Shown here in pieces: positions 34,401 to 47,200 of a stretch of DNA of 64,000 nt (the stretch's first letter is position 1; every line of letters starts with the position of its first letter). A program made the translations under genes and the position numbers. The stretch is taken from positions 7,656,353-7,720,352 of the forward strand of contig NC_049992.1 of NCBI RefSeq assembly GCF_000003815.2, in the 5' to 3' direction. A model generated the notes under the pieces. The model was not told where the DNA came from. It was given only the letters and a program-made list of their open reading frames with translations, and did no database searches. Source of the stretch: Branchiostoma floridae (taxonomy: Eukaryota; Chordata; Leptocardii; Amphioxiformes; Branchiostomatidae).

Positions 34401-37111
34401 ATCATGCCCTGACTGCACATCCCAGTGCTTTGTGCTGTTACTTTTTAACCGAAGGTTTTTTTTTGCCAGTTTAAATTATAGCCTTGTAATAAGGACAAAA
34501 TGCGGGTGTACTTTTGTCGCCTGCGAACTCCTCACAGAATAAAACATTACATTCCTGTCGAGAGAGGGACATGAAAAATTTTTTAATCTGACTTTCAGCG
34601 CAACAGCCACGCCCACCCCCCCACCAAATATCGACAGTCCCGTAGATGACCCCTTTGATTTACAGTGTTTTGTTTGGTGACAGCCCTTGTTGTGGCAAAG
34701 GCTTCATCCTTTTCTGTTGTCGTCTGTTCTTAATCTAACCATCCTTTTTTATTTATTTTTTTTTTTATGACCGCTCGTACAAGTGTATGCACACCAATGA
34801 CAGCAAGACCTTCCTTTTCTGTGTTTTTGTTGATTAGTTTTTGTTAGATGACCCCTTTAATTTATCATTTTGATAGGTGACCACCCCTACAAGTGTACGC
34901 ACCGCGGTTGCGACAAGACCTTTCTTTCCTGTGTTTTTGTTGATTATTTTTTGTTAGATGACCCCTTTAATTTATTGTTTTGTTAGGTGACCGCCCCTAC
35001 AAGTGTACGCACCCCGGTTGCGGCAAGGCCTTTACCCAGCTGTCTAACCTCCAATCCCACTCCAAGAGACACAACAGCGACAAACCGTACCAGTGTAACA
35101 AGTGCTTCCGAGCGTACGGCGACGCAGCAGGTCTGCAGGTGGGACAACATCCGCAACGTCTTGTGTTCAACAAAAATATTTCTTAGTTTTTCTGCAAGAG
35201 AAAGAAAAAAAAAAGACTTTGATTTTTCATTTTGTACTGAAAGAAAGTTTTCTTTTGGAAAAAGGAAAACAAGGTAACAGCCTGACCATGCATGGGTCGA
35301 CTTGCGTAATATTGTGGGAGGCTGGAACTGAGGGTGATACGGATTGCACTTTGTTCTTCTTATGTCATATCCACCCAAGAAAACACACATTTTAATGCAA
35401 TATGTACCAGAAGTTCAGAAATTTTGTGTCTTTGAACATGAAAAAATTGCAGTACCAGTAATGCCAATGTCTGAACCCAGCATTCAAATTTTTGACAGCA
35501 GCACATACAAATCATATTTGAATTTTCGACTGGTAGAAAGCTGTGTAATTGTAGTAGGCACTCATTTGTCTCATAAGACCATGAGTAAATAGACTGGTAG
35601 AGAAAACCTCCATTGAATGGGTATGACATATAAGAACAGGTTTAAGTCTTGATGTTGGATTCTTTGGGACCTACTTCTTTTGAAGCTGTACTATTTTTGA
35701 AGCCTTTTTCTGTTCCTTTCTTCTGATAATCACAATTACTATAATAACAATCCAAAGAAATAAATGATTTTGAAATTTCTGTCTCCTCTTCCTGGTGCCT
35801 CTCTCCTGATGGTGATGTGGTGGTGTGCGGATCTCTAGATCCACCTCTCTCAACACGCTCACAGGACGCACCCCAAGTCTTTCATTTGCAACATCTGCCA
35901 CAAGGCCTACACCTCTGTAAGTGCCTTGTCTATGCTCTCTGGTACACTTCAGGGTTGGACAAGTTTTCTAAAATTCACTTGTCCTATTGGGCAAGTACAT
36001 AAAAGCTTTACTTGCCTGAACCAACCTTTCACTTGCCCGAAGTTAAATTTTAAGTGCAATTTTCCCGTATGTATTTTTATTTCCATCAATGGAATTCTTG
36101 TTATTGGCATTGACCAATGTTTGATGGCATGGCTGTGAAAAGTAGCATGTCAAATCTCACTCAATGGAAGAAATCTAACTTGCCCAATCAGGCAAGTGGG
36201 GTGTAGCACATGCACTTGCCAAATCGGTATTTTCAATTACCTGGAACAATAGGGCTAGTGGACTTGTCCAACCCTGCACTTTCTTCCAGGGTCAACAATG
36301 TGCATGCATAGACCAAAACAAAAGTTGCATGCAAATTTGGCAACTGCAATTTTCTCCGAAGTCTGTCCTAGGACGTATCAAGATGAGGATGATGGAATAA
36401 AGGACTGCTGACACTTTTAGATAGAGTATTAACTCAAACAATTCAGTTTCCAACAATTTCAACTTCTTTGACATTGTAGAGAAAGTAAACTTTACCAAAC
36501 CAACACTGGAGATGTGGGTGACATAGGTTCTTTTGGGTAACTATTTTACCAGTGTTGGTTAGGTAAACTTAAGTTTCTCTATAATGTAGATGATTCAATG
36601 TTAAACTCTGTGTAATTTTTGCATCTTCACTTCCACAATCCTACAGGAGTCCTACTTAGTAAAACACATGCTGAAGCACTCCTCCCAGTGTCCCCACACT
36701 GGCCCAGCTGACGACGGCACCCCCTCTCCCACCACCACCCAACAGGATTCCACCAAGCAGCCCTCGCCCCCTCTGCTGAGCCCCCCTCCGTTGCTGTCGA
36801 GCCCGCCTCCGTCACTTCTCACCTCTGACCCCGGGCTGACGGGCGCGCAAAACTCCATCACTATGTCAAAGTCCTCTGCGGACGGCGCGCCGGTCGTCAC
36901 CCAGTACTTCAGTCTGGACTCTCAGTTCAACGACCACACGGCCGCGCTAGTCGGGTCGCTACGGCAACACATGGAGACCAACGCCAGGCAGTTGCAGAGA
37001 CAGCTGTTACCCGACAGAGGGCGCCCCAAAGAGGTCTCGGCCGCGAATTCGTTGTCATCAGCTTTTACGGCTGTGAATTCTACAAGTTCTCTCTCCAAGC
37101 CAATGTTGTAA
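28417..37111 (+). CDS. C2H2 zinc-finger transcription factor, ZNF362/ZNF384 family
   Basis: Coding exons: 28417-28467, 29755-29830, 30118-30260, 30625-30735, 32822-33041, 34987-35138, 35839-35916, 36647-37111. The phases join to 431 aa. Residues 1-17 ([11 protein letters not shown]...) recall the FWP-type N-terminus of the family. Residues 44-65 form an atypical CSHC-type finger, then a Pro-rich linker and six fingers: CKLC (split by an intron), [86 protein letters not shown]. These match the finger order of vertebrate ZNF362/ZNF384, fly rotund/squeeze and worm LIN-29, which are nuclear DNA-binding regulators. The tail is Pro/Ser-rich with [13 protein letters not shown] and ends SLSKPML. The start codon is the first in-frame ATG after acceptor 28396; an upstream coding exon is possible. 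A LINE-bearing MITE sits in intron 4, and partial copies of the exon at 34987 lie upstream of it. Confidence 0.88.
28731..28839. repeat. Hairpin MITE (AGCCTGGGTATCATCCTCC ends)
   Basis: The left arm AGCCTGGGTATCATCCTCC pairs with GGAGGATGAAACCCAG at the right, with an inner inverted pair around ctttccatgg. Intronic in the zinc-finger gene. Confidence 0.55.
28980..29327. mobile_element. MITE with CAGGGCTCGAAAT ends and 5-bp TSD
   Basis: It begins CAGGGCTCGAAATTC and ends GTATTTCGAGCCCTG, flanked by CTGTA at 28975-28979 and 29328-29332. The interior is rich in ggtgcacc inverted motifs. It shares ends with the family at 30779-32213 but has a different interior. No transposase. Confidence 0.85.
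30779..32213 (+). mobile_element. MITE family (tgcaggtaa interior), split by a LINE insertion
   Basis: It begins CAGGGCTCAAAATAC and ends ATTTCGAGCCCTG, flanked by GTTTG at 30774-30778 and 32214-32218. Removing the insertion and its duplicated target (1,094 bp) leaves 341 bp, the length of the other copies at 45579-45912, 49186-49530, 50569-50904 and 59858-60195. The interior has many tgcaggt / acctgca inverted motifs. Confidence 0.9.
31091..32108 (+). mobile_element. 5'-truncated LINE carrying the C-terminal end of a reverse-transcriptase ORF
   Basis: The inserted 1,018 bp is flanked by a perfect 76-bp direct repeat (31015-31090 and 32109-32184). It contains an open frame of about 254 codons ending in TAG at 31852-31854. 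The encoded piece has the [17 protein letters not shown] zinc motif found at the C-terminal end of many non-LTR retrotransposon polyproteins, then a basic region and a segment with [10 protein letters not shown]. No polymerase domain is present. The 3' end reads aataaagaatgatttta without a long poly(A). Intact frame and identical flanks suggest a recent insertion. Clade not determined. Confidence 0.85.
34648..34986 (+). repeat. Partial exon duplicates ahead of a zinc-finger exon
   Basis: The 5' part of the exon at 34987-35138 (GTGACCGCCCCTACAAGTG) with its intron acceptor and the preceding gatgacccctttaatttat is repeated upstream with starts near 34677, 34767 and 34877 (spacing 90, 110, 110 bp). 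The nearest copy keeps a usable acceptor (gatag before GTGACCACCCC) and about 55 bp of coding similarity, then runs into intron. The others are progressively eroded. Confidence 0.85.
35950..36276 (+). mobile_element. MITE with CAGGGTTGGACAAGT ends and 5-bp TSD
   Basis: The inverted ends are CAGGGTTGGACAAGT and ACTTGTCCAACCCTG, flanked by CACTT at 35945-35949 and 36277-36281. The interior has repeated acttgcc / ggcaagt motifs. A fragment of the same family lies at 1646-1745. It inserted just after the donor of the zinc-finger exon ending at 35916. Confidence 0.88.
36472..36585. repeat. Short inverted-repeat element
   Basis: The arms CATTGTAGAGAAAGTAAAC and its near-complement ending CTCTATAATG enclose a second inverted pair, accaacactgg / ccagtgttggt. 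Intronic MITE of about 114 bp. Confidence 0.65.
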
Positions 37112-39660
37112 CTTTATTAGCCTAAAAACTAAAATTAGACATTTAATGATTCATTCAAGTGCTTGTGACACAAATGACATCAAAGTGAAGCACCAAAGCA
37201 AACACAATTGTTTGTAATTACAACGATAGGGCACTGTTTTCTTCTCAAGAGGACGGGTTAAAAAAAGCTGTATGTCGTGTTTGGCTTAAAAAGAAATTCA
37301 ATTGGGATTCCCTGGCAGCAGGAATCTTGAACTGGAAGTTGGTTTGTAAATTTTGATGATAAGTGACATCAGAAGGGTTTATGTTTTGCACAAACATATT
37401 TTACTGTTACAGTTTAATGAAAAATACTTATTATGGTTGAATTAATTTGGGTACCCTGGGGGCCAGCCGGGATTGGGCAGCTAGGACAGTTTATTTGGTG
37501 GCCCAAGACAGTCAGGCCCGCCGATCTCCCATTAGCGCCCCGGGGAGTTCAAGCCCGATGAGGTCCACCTGCCCTTTTCTGGGTAGCGACAACTCCTTCG
37601 GGCTTAAACACCCCGGAGTGCTAATGTGAGGTCTGCAGGCTGACTGTCTTGCATCTCCAAACAAAACTCGCTAGCTACCGGTATACCTGATCCTGTCTGG
37701 CACCCAGGGTAAAATTTGGGAAATGTGCTTTGATGTCATTGGTGTCACAGGCACTTTGAACTGGTCTCCAAATTGTCCCGGGTTTAACTTAAATCCAACA
37801 CACAAGTCAAATAGTTTACTCTTGGACATTTCTGAGCATTGATCTGTTGCATGGGTCACATGATCATGCATCAGAAATGATGGGTCATTCGTACTGAGGA
37901 AGACTGTATTGACACTATTGTCAGATTAAAATGTGTCTTTTGTTTTATTGGATCAAAGTTAAAGTTGGGACAATGTTATGACTTCATGTACGACTCTTTG
38001 TCACTCAAGAGAAAATGTATCATAAAAAGTAATGAATTCTGTATTACAGAGTCTGACGTATTGTGTTGATATATGCTGTATTATATATGCAAATGTAGTC
38101 CAGCTACAGTTAACGATTCGAAGGCCTGGGTTGGCTTAGTTTGTAGTCAAGATAAAAAAAAGCCCAATTTTACTTCTTTTGTAGTATAACTATGCACCCA
38201 ACAACTTTGTAATATATGCTTAATATACTAGATGAACAACGATCATGAACTGTACATTGTACTAGAGATTATAGATTCCCACCTACCCAAAGTTAAAGGG
38301 TGGCTGTTGCAGCATAACACGGTGCCAGTAGTTTGTGTGTACAGTACCATCTGGATAGATATCACCAAATAGAAGGCTTTCAATCACACTGCACTTGCCA
38401 CCTTTGAGCACAAGTAGTGTCATTCTATGAGAATTTGCCTCGTTGAGATGCAGATGTCAAAATAGGAGTTTTAGGAGGTCAAAGAATCAGGTTGTCCAGT
38501 AGATCTAGCTCATTCTGCTAGAAACTTCTTTGAGTAATGTGACTAAATCATAAATGGTCAATTGCAAAGCTATCATCTCAGTGCCAAGAAGACTTGTTTG
38601 CAGTATTTGAGACATCAGTCTAGCTTGTTGTCCATGAGGCCCTTTTTAATCTTTAGCTGACCACAATTAGATTTGCAGGCATAAATAGCACAGACAGAGC
38701 ACAGACATATCAACCAAGGAACACTGTGCAAAGGAAGGGTAGTGTGTAATAAAACCACATACCGCTACATGCAATCAATCTATATGTCACAAAAAGAGAA
38801 TTTACATTTTGCTTTTCAAGACAAGGTTGTCAAGTTGAATATACAGAGAGCTTGTTTCAAAGTTGGTTTTACTTAAGGTGGAATTTGTTCGAATGCTAGA
38901 ATATGATGAAATACATACTTTTTCTTGTTTCTACAATTATGTTAATAATTAGACTATGACAAGGAATTTTTATACAAGTTGGAAACTGAAGGTTACTGTA
39001 TGGTAATTTCTGTGTTGGATAATGTAATTTTAAGGATCTTTAGGACTGTTGTATACATGGCCAGTGTTAGTCACTGTTTATTAACTAACTGGTGCCGTGT
39101 CAGCGTTTTGTACATGTATACTAGAAGTAGCGGAACAATCATGTATTTTCTTTTATATCAAGCAAATTGTACATAAACGCAAATATCATATAAAATTAGG
39201 TGACAAAACATATGGACTAGGCAGGCTAGATCAACACTGTAGGAACTGCAAGAAAAAATATTCTGGAGTTTCTTCACAATGTATTATTTCCATATGTTAG
39301 AGTCTGAGTAACCACTTAATTTTCAAAATTCTCTGAAATTTTACAGGAAATAATGCTGTGGGAAGGATGTATAATTATCAGAAAGGGGAATGCAATTCTA
39401 TAACTCCAATTACTGAGTACTTATTATATTTCGTCCCTCGGCTATTCAATGAGTTATTAGTTGTTTTTGTTGATTAAATTGTAAATATATATATGCAGCT
39501 ATATTATACTCTGACCAACTTTCAGTTTGGTGCACTGTCTTGTTTGTGCCACATTTATTGAATTACATGTGTCCTTCAATATTTCGTAAAATTTAGAACT
39601 CTTGTTAACACAAGAAGGAGCAGCTAGAAAAAAATAAATACATCTACAATTCTTAGGTCA
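37112..39660 (+). other. Probable 3'UTR of the zinc-finger gene
   Basis: No other gene was found after the stop at 37109-37111. The sequence is AT-rich and contains few of the MITEs seen elsewhere, which would fit a long 3'UTR. A candidate AATAAA lies at 39633-39638. The true transcript end is not determinable from sequence alone. Confidence 0.35.
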
Positions 39661-40034
39661 AATGTTGTTCTTTCTTCTTCTGGGACATCTGCATGAAAGC
39701 TTCTTGATAAGATGGAAAACTTTAGGTGGAAATAGAATAAGTTTTTGACCGTTAGAATAAGCAAAGCTGTAAATTACTGAACATCTGATCATAACTTATG
39801 AGTTGAAAAATTGTGTATTTTGGATAATTTTGGTGTCATGAATAGTTCTGAATAAGAACATAGAATGCAATCATATTACTCGACTGACTTACATTGTTGC
39901 AATTTTATATATACAATCAATGTATTTGAATTCATTTTGCAGCATCCTTGTACGACTTACAGTATGGTTGCAGTAAATTTTCTTTGAAAAATTGGATAAA
40001 AACTGATGTATGCACGGAAGTCATCCATTACCCT

Positions 40035-40154
40035 GGTATCCAGCCGTATTATAGCTCCCGATCGCGAGTCTCTGTCCTCTTCGCAAGTTCTTCGCAAATA
40101 CGTATTTGCGAAGAGGACAGAAGAGACTCGGGAGCTATAATACGGCTAGATACC
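40035..40154. mobile_element. Hairpin MITE (GGTATCCAGCCGTA ends)
   Basis: Inverted repeat: GGTATCCAGCCGTATTATAG pairs with CTATAATACGGCTAGATACC, with inner arms around tctgtcctcttcgc / gcgaagaggacagaag. Related to 41551-41663. Confidence 0.75.
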
Positions 40155-41250
40155 ATCCATTTGATCAAGACAGCATGGTCTAATGTAGAAAAAAAGTATT
40201 GACATTGGGTACATTGACAAAGACCACATGAATATATTGAAATTGTTTAATACACAATATTAAATTCAATACAAGTAAGTTGCTGCATCAAATGTAACAA
40301 GTTTGAAAAGAGTAAACAAGACTGCTATAATTTTAAATAACTCTCTTTTGAAACCTTGGGACATTCTATTCACATTAAGAACATGTATGTACGTGACCTA
40401 TTGACTACATGTATGTTATATGTACCTAGCATTTTATTTTTCATGAAATGTAGTACTAAGTTATATTTCTGTCAATACAGAAAGGTTTCAGATCAGCTTG
40501 CATTTTTCTCTCAATATTCAAAAAGAAATCTCATTACCCCATCATAATCATTACTATCCATAAGAAGAAAAGGTGCAACCTGATTGGTCCATTTCTAGCC
40601 ATACTGAATAAGAATCCATAAGAAATGCATCTGATTGGCCAGGTCCAAATAATCATATGGTGATGAGTTGCTGATTGGTCCATCCCATACCACATATGGT
40701 AATGAGGAGATGTGATTGGGCCACATTATGGAGCTTTTCATTGTATGTTACGTACCGACGTCTGCTAGGGGCAACAAAAATTCCACTATTGCTTTATGAA
40801 TCGTTTTCTTTATAAAAAAAAATGGAGCAGCATAGTAACAAAAACAAAAAAACTTTAAGTTTTTGAAAATTTCACTGAAGCTCCTTAAAATAGATTTTAA
40901 GTGAAATATGAGAGAAAATACAAGTCTCTTTAAAATAGCTTTTGAAAGACTCTTCGTAACTTCTTCAGAGGAAACACCAAGACTTTTCACTCGCTGAAAC
41001 AATCAATGCACTTGTTGTGCCCCAGATGAATAGTGTAAGACTAAGAGTTGTGACTGTTCAAACTATCCTACAATGTACATGTATCCTGAGCTACTGGTAC
41101 TTCTCAAATTTGAAATTAGTCTCCTGTTTTTGAGGTGAATGACCTGAAGCTCTTAGGCAGGGGCCAAGCCAGCCACTGCCAGTGAGAGAGACTGTACATA
41201 CATTTAACACTGTACTATTTACTTCTGCAACACTCCTCATTGGATGTCCG
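40155..41250 (-). other. Intergenic region and probable DNAJC11 3'UTR
   Basis: No coding exon. The part next to 41250 should be the DNAJC11 3'UTR; a candidate minus-strand AATAAA is at 40433-40438. Around 40565-40730 the motif tgattgg recurs four times at roughly 40-50-bp intervals with catatggt, a loose tandem pattern. Confidence 0.4.
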
Positions 41251-44200
41251 CTAGCTCGGGTCAGGAATTCTGTGAGCTGTAATGGAACAAGTATCAGTAA
41301 TAAGACCTTTGACACAAGAAATGTGAACACAGGAAAAGCATTAGTGACAGTATAGTCAGTATCGTCAATTTTTCTTCTACATCATACTTATCCTTAAATA
41401 TGTCACAAGAGCTACTTATAGAACCTTTGGAATATACTGCGATAGACTTTGACTATCATAGTCAATGCAACATAGCAATAAAAACAAAAAAGTACATGAC
41501 AACAGAGGACTGAAAGGCAAAGTTTTTGTCCGTCCCTAGCATCAAAATTCCTAGCCTGGTATCCAGCCGTAATATAGCTCCCGAGTCTCTTCTCTCCTCT
41601 AATTGCGAAGAGGAGAGAAGAGACTCTGGAGCTACAATGTATATTACGGCTGGATACCAGGCTACAAAATTCCATCTATATTCTAAGGACGGATGCCGGC
41701 TAGAACTCTGCACCAGAATATATCATACATGTTTCAAAACATATAACAACTGGACTTGACTCACATTGTTTGGGAATTCTGAGCGGCTGATCATCCTCTA
41801 CTGTGACCTCATGCATGACGCTGTGGAACTTGTACACGACCCTCAGACTCTTGTCCTCACCGACTGCTGGGTCATAGAACCCAGGTAACCCAGTCTGTGG
41901 GACAGAACACCCACGTGTGTAAGTGTACGTTTTTAACCATGCAGGAAACAAGGTACATTGTCTTTTTTCTTATCCAAAAATCACACGATACAAAATGTCT
42001 TGTTTACTTTATACTTTAAACTCCCCGAATTCATGATACTGCAAATATACATTTCAAATGCATTATATTACTACTGTCTGACAGAATTGTTTCAAAACAT
42101 TGCAAAATCTCATTTTCCCTTCTGCATGCCAGAAAAAGATGCATCAATATATTTTACAGTATTTACAAATGTCCTGTTTGCTTAACTGAAACGAAAAAAG
42201 ATGAAGTACTAAGAAGAAAAAAAAAGAGTATTGAAAAGACAGGATATGTTATACATGCTGCAAACAAGAAAAATCTTCAAACATTAACACAGCATTTGTC
42301 CACTGTGCAATCAGTGACAGAAAAGCTATAGTTTTCTAGATTGGATTGTAATGCATGTGTTTGTACCTTTGAGGTCTCAGTGAGGATGAGTTTACTGTCC
42401 TTGACGTGACACTGCAGCGGAACTGTCACGTCAATCACCTTCCCTGGCTCTGCACCTCTGGAATCATGTTACCATGTTTATCAGTCAATTGTAAAAAAAA
42501 AAAAAATAATATGGTATCTCTAGCATCATGATCAAGTATGTTTGGTAAGACTGGAATGTATAGACTGAAGTTTTTAAAACTTGTGTCCCTAAAAGTTTTC
42601 ATGATGACCGTAGCCTCTAACAAGATTAAGACACATGGTGTGTAAATAAGAAATGGCCACAAGTACTACAACAAAATTGGGCACATAACCACCTTGTGTA
42701 CATGTATATATTCTGATAGACCCTTTTTTTATCAATCTCATAAATATTTAAACACTTTACCTGAGTGTCATTTGATGCATACTATTTAACATATAATGAA
42801 AAATTAAGTACATATGTATTAATTATGTATATACCTGTTTTCCGTTGCCACCAATTTCCCATACCAGGCACTCAGAATGACAAGGCCTGCAGAAATACAT
42901 GAAACAATTCATTACTTTTCACCATCATCAGGGCAAATGTATGTGTAGATGTTACATGTGGGTTGTCATACAATTTTGAGGCATTTTCAAGCAGGCTGGG
43001 ACAGAACCAACTACCATCATCATCAACATCATCATATCGTTCCGTGCCAATTCTGCAGCCAGGCCACGGCCTCCGCGTTAACCAATCACCGACACGGATC
43101 AACAACCCTTTCTACTACCTGTATTGAGACAGCCAAGTTTTACAGACATGTACAAATGTACACAGTAATTCCCATTAATGCTCATAGTTTGCTTAACTGA
43201 GTGATGGACGTACGACTTCTGTGCCTTGGCCCTTACATAAACACAGATTCAAATACTAATTGTACATTTATGACAACTGATCACTGTGATGCTGACAAAC
43301 CTTGTTTGGCTTCCTCAGCTTCCACTATCCTTTGTACTGTTGCCTGCATTAACCTCACCTGCAGCAAAAGGTTCAGGGGGAATTATTGACAGAATAAATG
43401 AATGGAAGACTGGATGGACAAATAGTAATGGATGGATAGACAGGCAGTAGAGTTACAATGTAAGTACCTAGACAAATTACAGGTACAGGTACACAGGTTA
43501 AGGTACAGTTCTGGATATGTACCTATACCTGAACAAGCATATGTAAGTTATGCATCTAGCTTACTGTCCTTTTTAGTGATAGATTGTTATTTTTGTATGG
43601 GGAGGTACGTATTTGAATTTCAAAATAATTTCTAAGCAAGTTTTCTTAAGCTTCAACTGCAAGATTATCATAACTGTCATTGTTGATTCAGGATTTACTT
43701 AATATGTGTAGTCTTAAAGGTGGTGTCCACTAGTGCTTAAGCTTGTCTTGTTTAGCTAGAGGTACTTATATATTTAGTGGGTACTTACAGCTGATTCTGC
43801 TTCTCTCTTCTTTTCCAACGTCTCCTTCATTGAGGATTCCTTCTTCTTCTCCAGATCTCTGAAATACCCAGAAAACCATTGTTACTGGTAACAGGGTGGG
43901 GCATTGATGGGTCTTGGGGTGGGTACTAGTAGTACAGAAAATTCAGGTCCAGGTACAGTTCAGGTCCAAAGGTCCCGGTCTGTACCTGAACCTAAACTTG
44001 TGAATGGGCGACACTAAAACAATGGTGCAATTTTCTACAAAGGAATCTATTTGGCAGAGTATACAACTCCCACTGGTGTTTCAAAATACTTTCTTCATTG
44101 CTTTGAACTTGCTAGAAATGATTATAGATTCTACTCTACTTTGTTCTTTTTTATTTTCTTGAACTGGGAAGCACCAAAACGGGTAAACCCCTGCTGATAT

Positions 44201-47200
44201 AATGTGATCATTTTCTACTCGCCCCAAATCAGGTCTACTGATTTTTTCAGGTCCAGACCGGTCCAACTAGAAAAAGCTGTGAGTAAATATCAGAGTACAT
44301 TTTTCCTTGACTGAAATGTAAGTTTATTCCTTACTCTTCCTTTTGTCTCCTGAGATAGGGGTCCATAACGAGTTTCTTCATGGCAAAGTAGACCAGCACG
44401 GGAACGACTGACCCGTAGAACACGGCGTTGGGTGCAATCTCGTGGCACAGGTGGATCGGAAACAGGTACATCTGGTTGGCTCGATTCAACCTGTGTAGGA
44501 GAAGAGACGTTTAAGATACGCTGTTTTCTCAGTGTACTACTAGTAGTTTTTTTACCTATTTTCTTGAATATAGAATGCACATCTATTAAAAAACACACCC
44601 CTGATTTGTCTCAAAAGTCTCAGAAAAATCTGTGGGACTGAAAGGTACATGTAAAATGGTAAAATTCAAAGAAAGTACACACCCCTTCTGAACCAATTCT
44701 TGGAACAGACCTTGGCTCTTTTACCATTTATCCATACAATAACCTCAAACAAAGTACATACCCAACTTTGGCAAAAACTTGTACTTTTTTGTAGCACCTT
44801 TTTAATTTCGAAAAGTTTAAAAAGTGTGTACTTTATTCAAGAAACTATGGTACTACTTGTAGAAAAAATGTCCTTTCAACTTGAAGCAACTTAACAGCTG
44901 TTGTTGTCAAAAGCAACGTCTTGTGCAGGCCAGTAACTAGCCAACATCAACACATACATGAAGTACACAGATACTCACTTGACTTTGACCATGACTCCAG
45001 TCGGCACCCCAATCGACACAAACGCGCCCAGTCGACTGTGAGTGCTGATCTTCTTCTCCCCTCCGTACTCAAGCACTGCTCCAAACGTCCCAGCTCTGTA
45101 AATACACATCACTAGCATGAAAGCCCATCTTATTGGTGGTCTCAAGTCAAAGTCTCATAGGTGGTAACAGGATCAAACTTAACAGGATAAACGTGGCATA
45201 TACCTCGAAGATGTTTTAAGTTCTTATTATTTTGCTTTAAGACAGTTGAGTTGTTGTCTTCAAGAGTAACATCATTTGAGGCACCAGTCAGCCGGTCCAG
45301 AACACCTGTATTCAAATGCACACTTTTCAGAAAGACTCTTCCAACACACAACTGTTACAGTTCACCAGGCGATGGTACTTACTTGGCCACCACCTTGTAG
45401 CTTGTCTGGTCCTCGTCCTGTACTTTGTAGGTGTAGCTGGCTGACATGAAACAGACAGGGATGCCCAGCTGGAACACAACAACAACAAAACATGCTCAGC
45501 CTGGTCATCAAAGTTAAAATTCCCTGAAATTACATTTAGCCATCATGATATTGAGCTTAAAAACAACTAAAGGGACTTCAGGGTTCAAAATACCACCTGC
45601 ATATGCAGGTTAGTGCAGGTAAAAATGGAGCTGTGCAGGTATCTACCTGCACCTAACCTGCACTGGTCCATGTACTGGGTTTTATACATAGTTGACCTAT
45701 GGTGCATGTGCATGTGGATTGTTCTTAGCTGCATTGACTGTTACCACCTATAAAGTATAAAGTAAAACAAATAGCAATGGTTCCTGAACAATTTTAGTAT
45801 GATCCATACTTCCTAAATTCAGAGTGGTGCAGGTACAATTTGTCTGGTGCAGGTAATTTTCAACGTTACCTGCACCAGTGCTGGTATGCAGAAAAACATA
45901 TTTTGAGCCCTGGACTTACAATAAGTTACATGTTAACTAAAAGAAAATGGTCAAAACAGACAGGTAGCCACTATGGACAGGACTCTTCATGCTTGGGTTA
46001 ATAGGGAAAATAACAAAAGGCCAACACGATGCTTACCTGTACAGAAGCGGTGAATGAGCTAGCAGTAGTAGTGCGGACGATCTGTGTGGTTATGTTGGAC
46101 GCCATGCCCCACCTCCACACCAGGAAACCTGCCGTGTTCTTATCCAACTGCCGAGAAACAACTGAAGAACAAACATGTTAACAAACCAAAAAATGATGAT
46201 GGACTGAAACAACTAAATGTCACTGGATTCAATAAAAAATATAGTTTTCAAAAACATCAAACTGTGATATACATGTACATGTATATCGATGCTTAGATGA
46301 CTGCATTTAAAAAAATATAAATTGCTCTCTGACACATTCAACCACTCTGACCTCTTAACTTCATAATTTTACATTTGTATGTATTATCATAATAATAGTT
46401 CTTGGTTTTCATTAAAGTTGTTACATGTATTGTAGTTATGATTTAATATATTTTTGCGTATACAGTGTACTATTATAATTATGTAATGGGATCCAGGAAG
46501 ATTAGTATACACATGTTGTTTCACTAATGGAGTTCCTGATAAACATAAACATAAACCAAAAAGTCTGAAGAAAGCCATTTTGTAGTGGTCTTACCTGTGT
46601 TTAGTCCAGGTCTGAAGCCACGGGGTGTAGACTGTAGTATACCTGATACTTGGCCCCAACTGTACAACAATAAAGGAATCAACATTGTACTGAAGTTCCC
46701 GTTAAGACTGGCCATATTAGGGCACAAGATCGTTGGCTTGACAGGATTTGAACCCATGACCTCTGGGTTCTGAGTCAAACATTCTGCAGTTATACCACAC
46801 GACCCCAAAAGCAAAAAAATATCACCAACATTTCATAATTTACAGTAGCTTTGATTCATGTGCAAAGTGAAAATGGACTTTTTCCTTGTTGCCTTACCAG
46901 CCTTTTGATATCACTCTGTGTCCTTTCAGGCCCAAAAAGAGTCCTTCTCCTGCTCCGACTTCAAACTGGGACAAGGAAAAACAATTGTTACAGAAACCTT
47001 GTGGTAAAGCTTAATTCAGTGAAACTTGAACTTGTAGATATGCAAGTAATATCCCATTCATGGAATACTAGTACTGTCAAATGGTATGATTAATCATAAG
47101 ACCTTTGCATTATCAGTAAGCTGCTAGGGGGCTCCAACACACACTAATTCCTTATCAGTTTAACAGCTTATAATCTATCATTAAAAACAGACTGTTCTGC

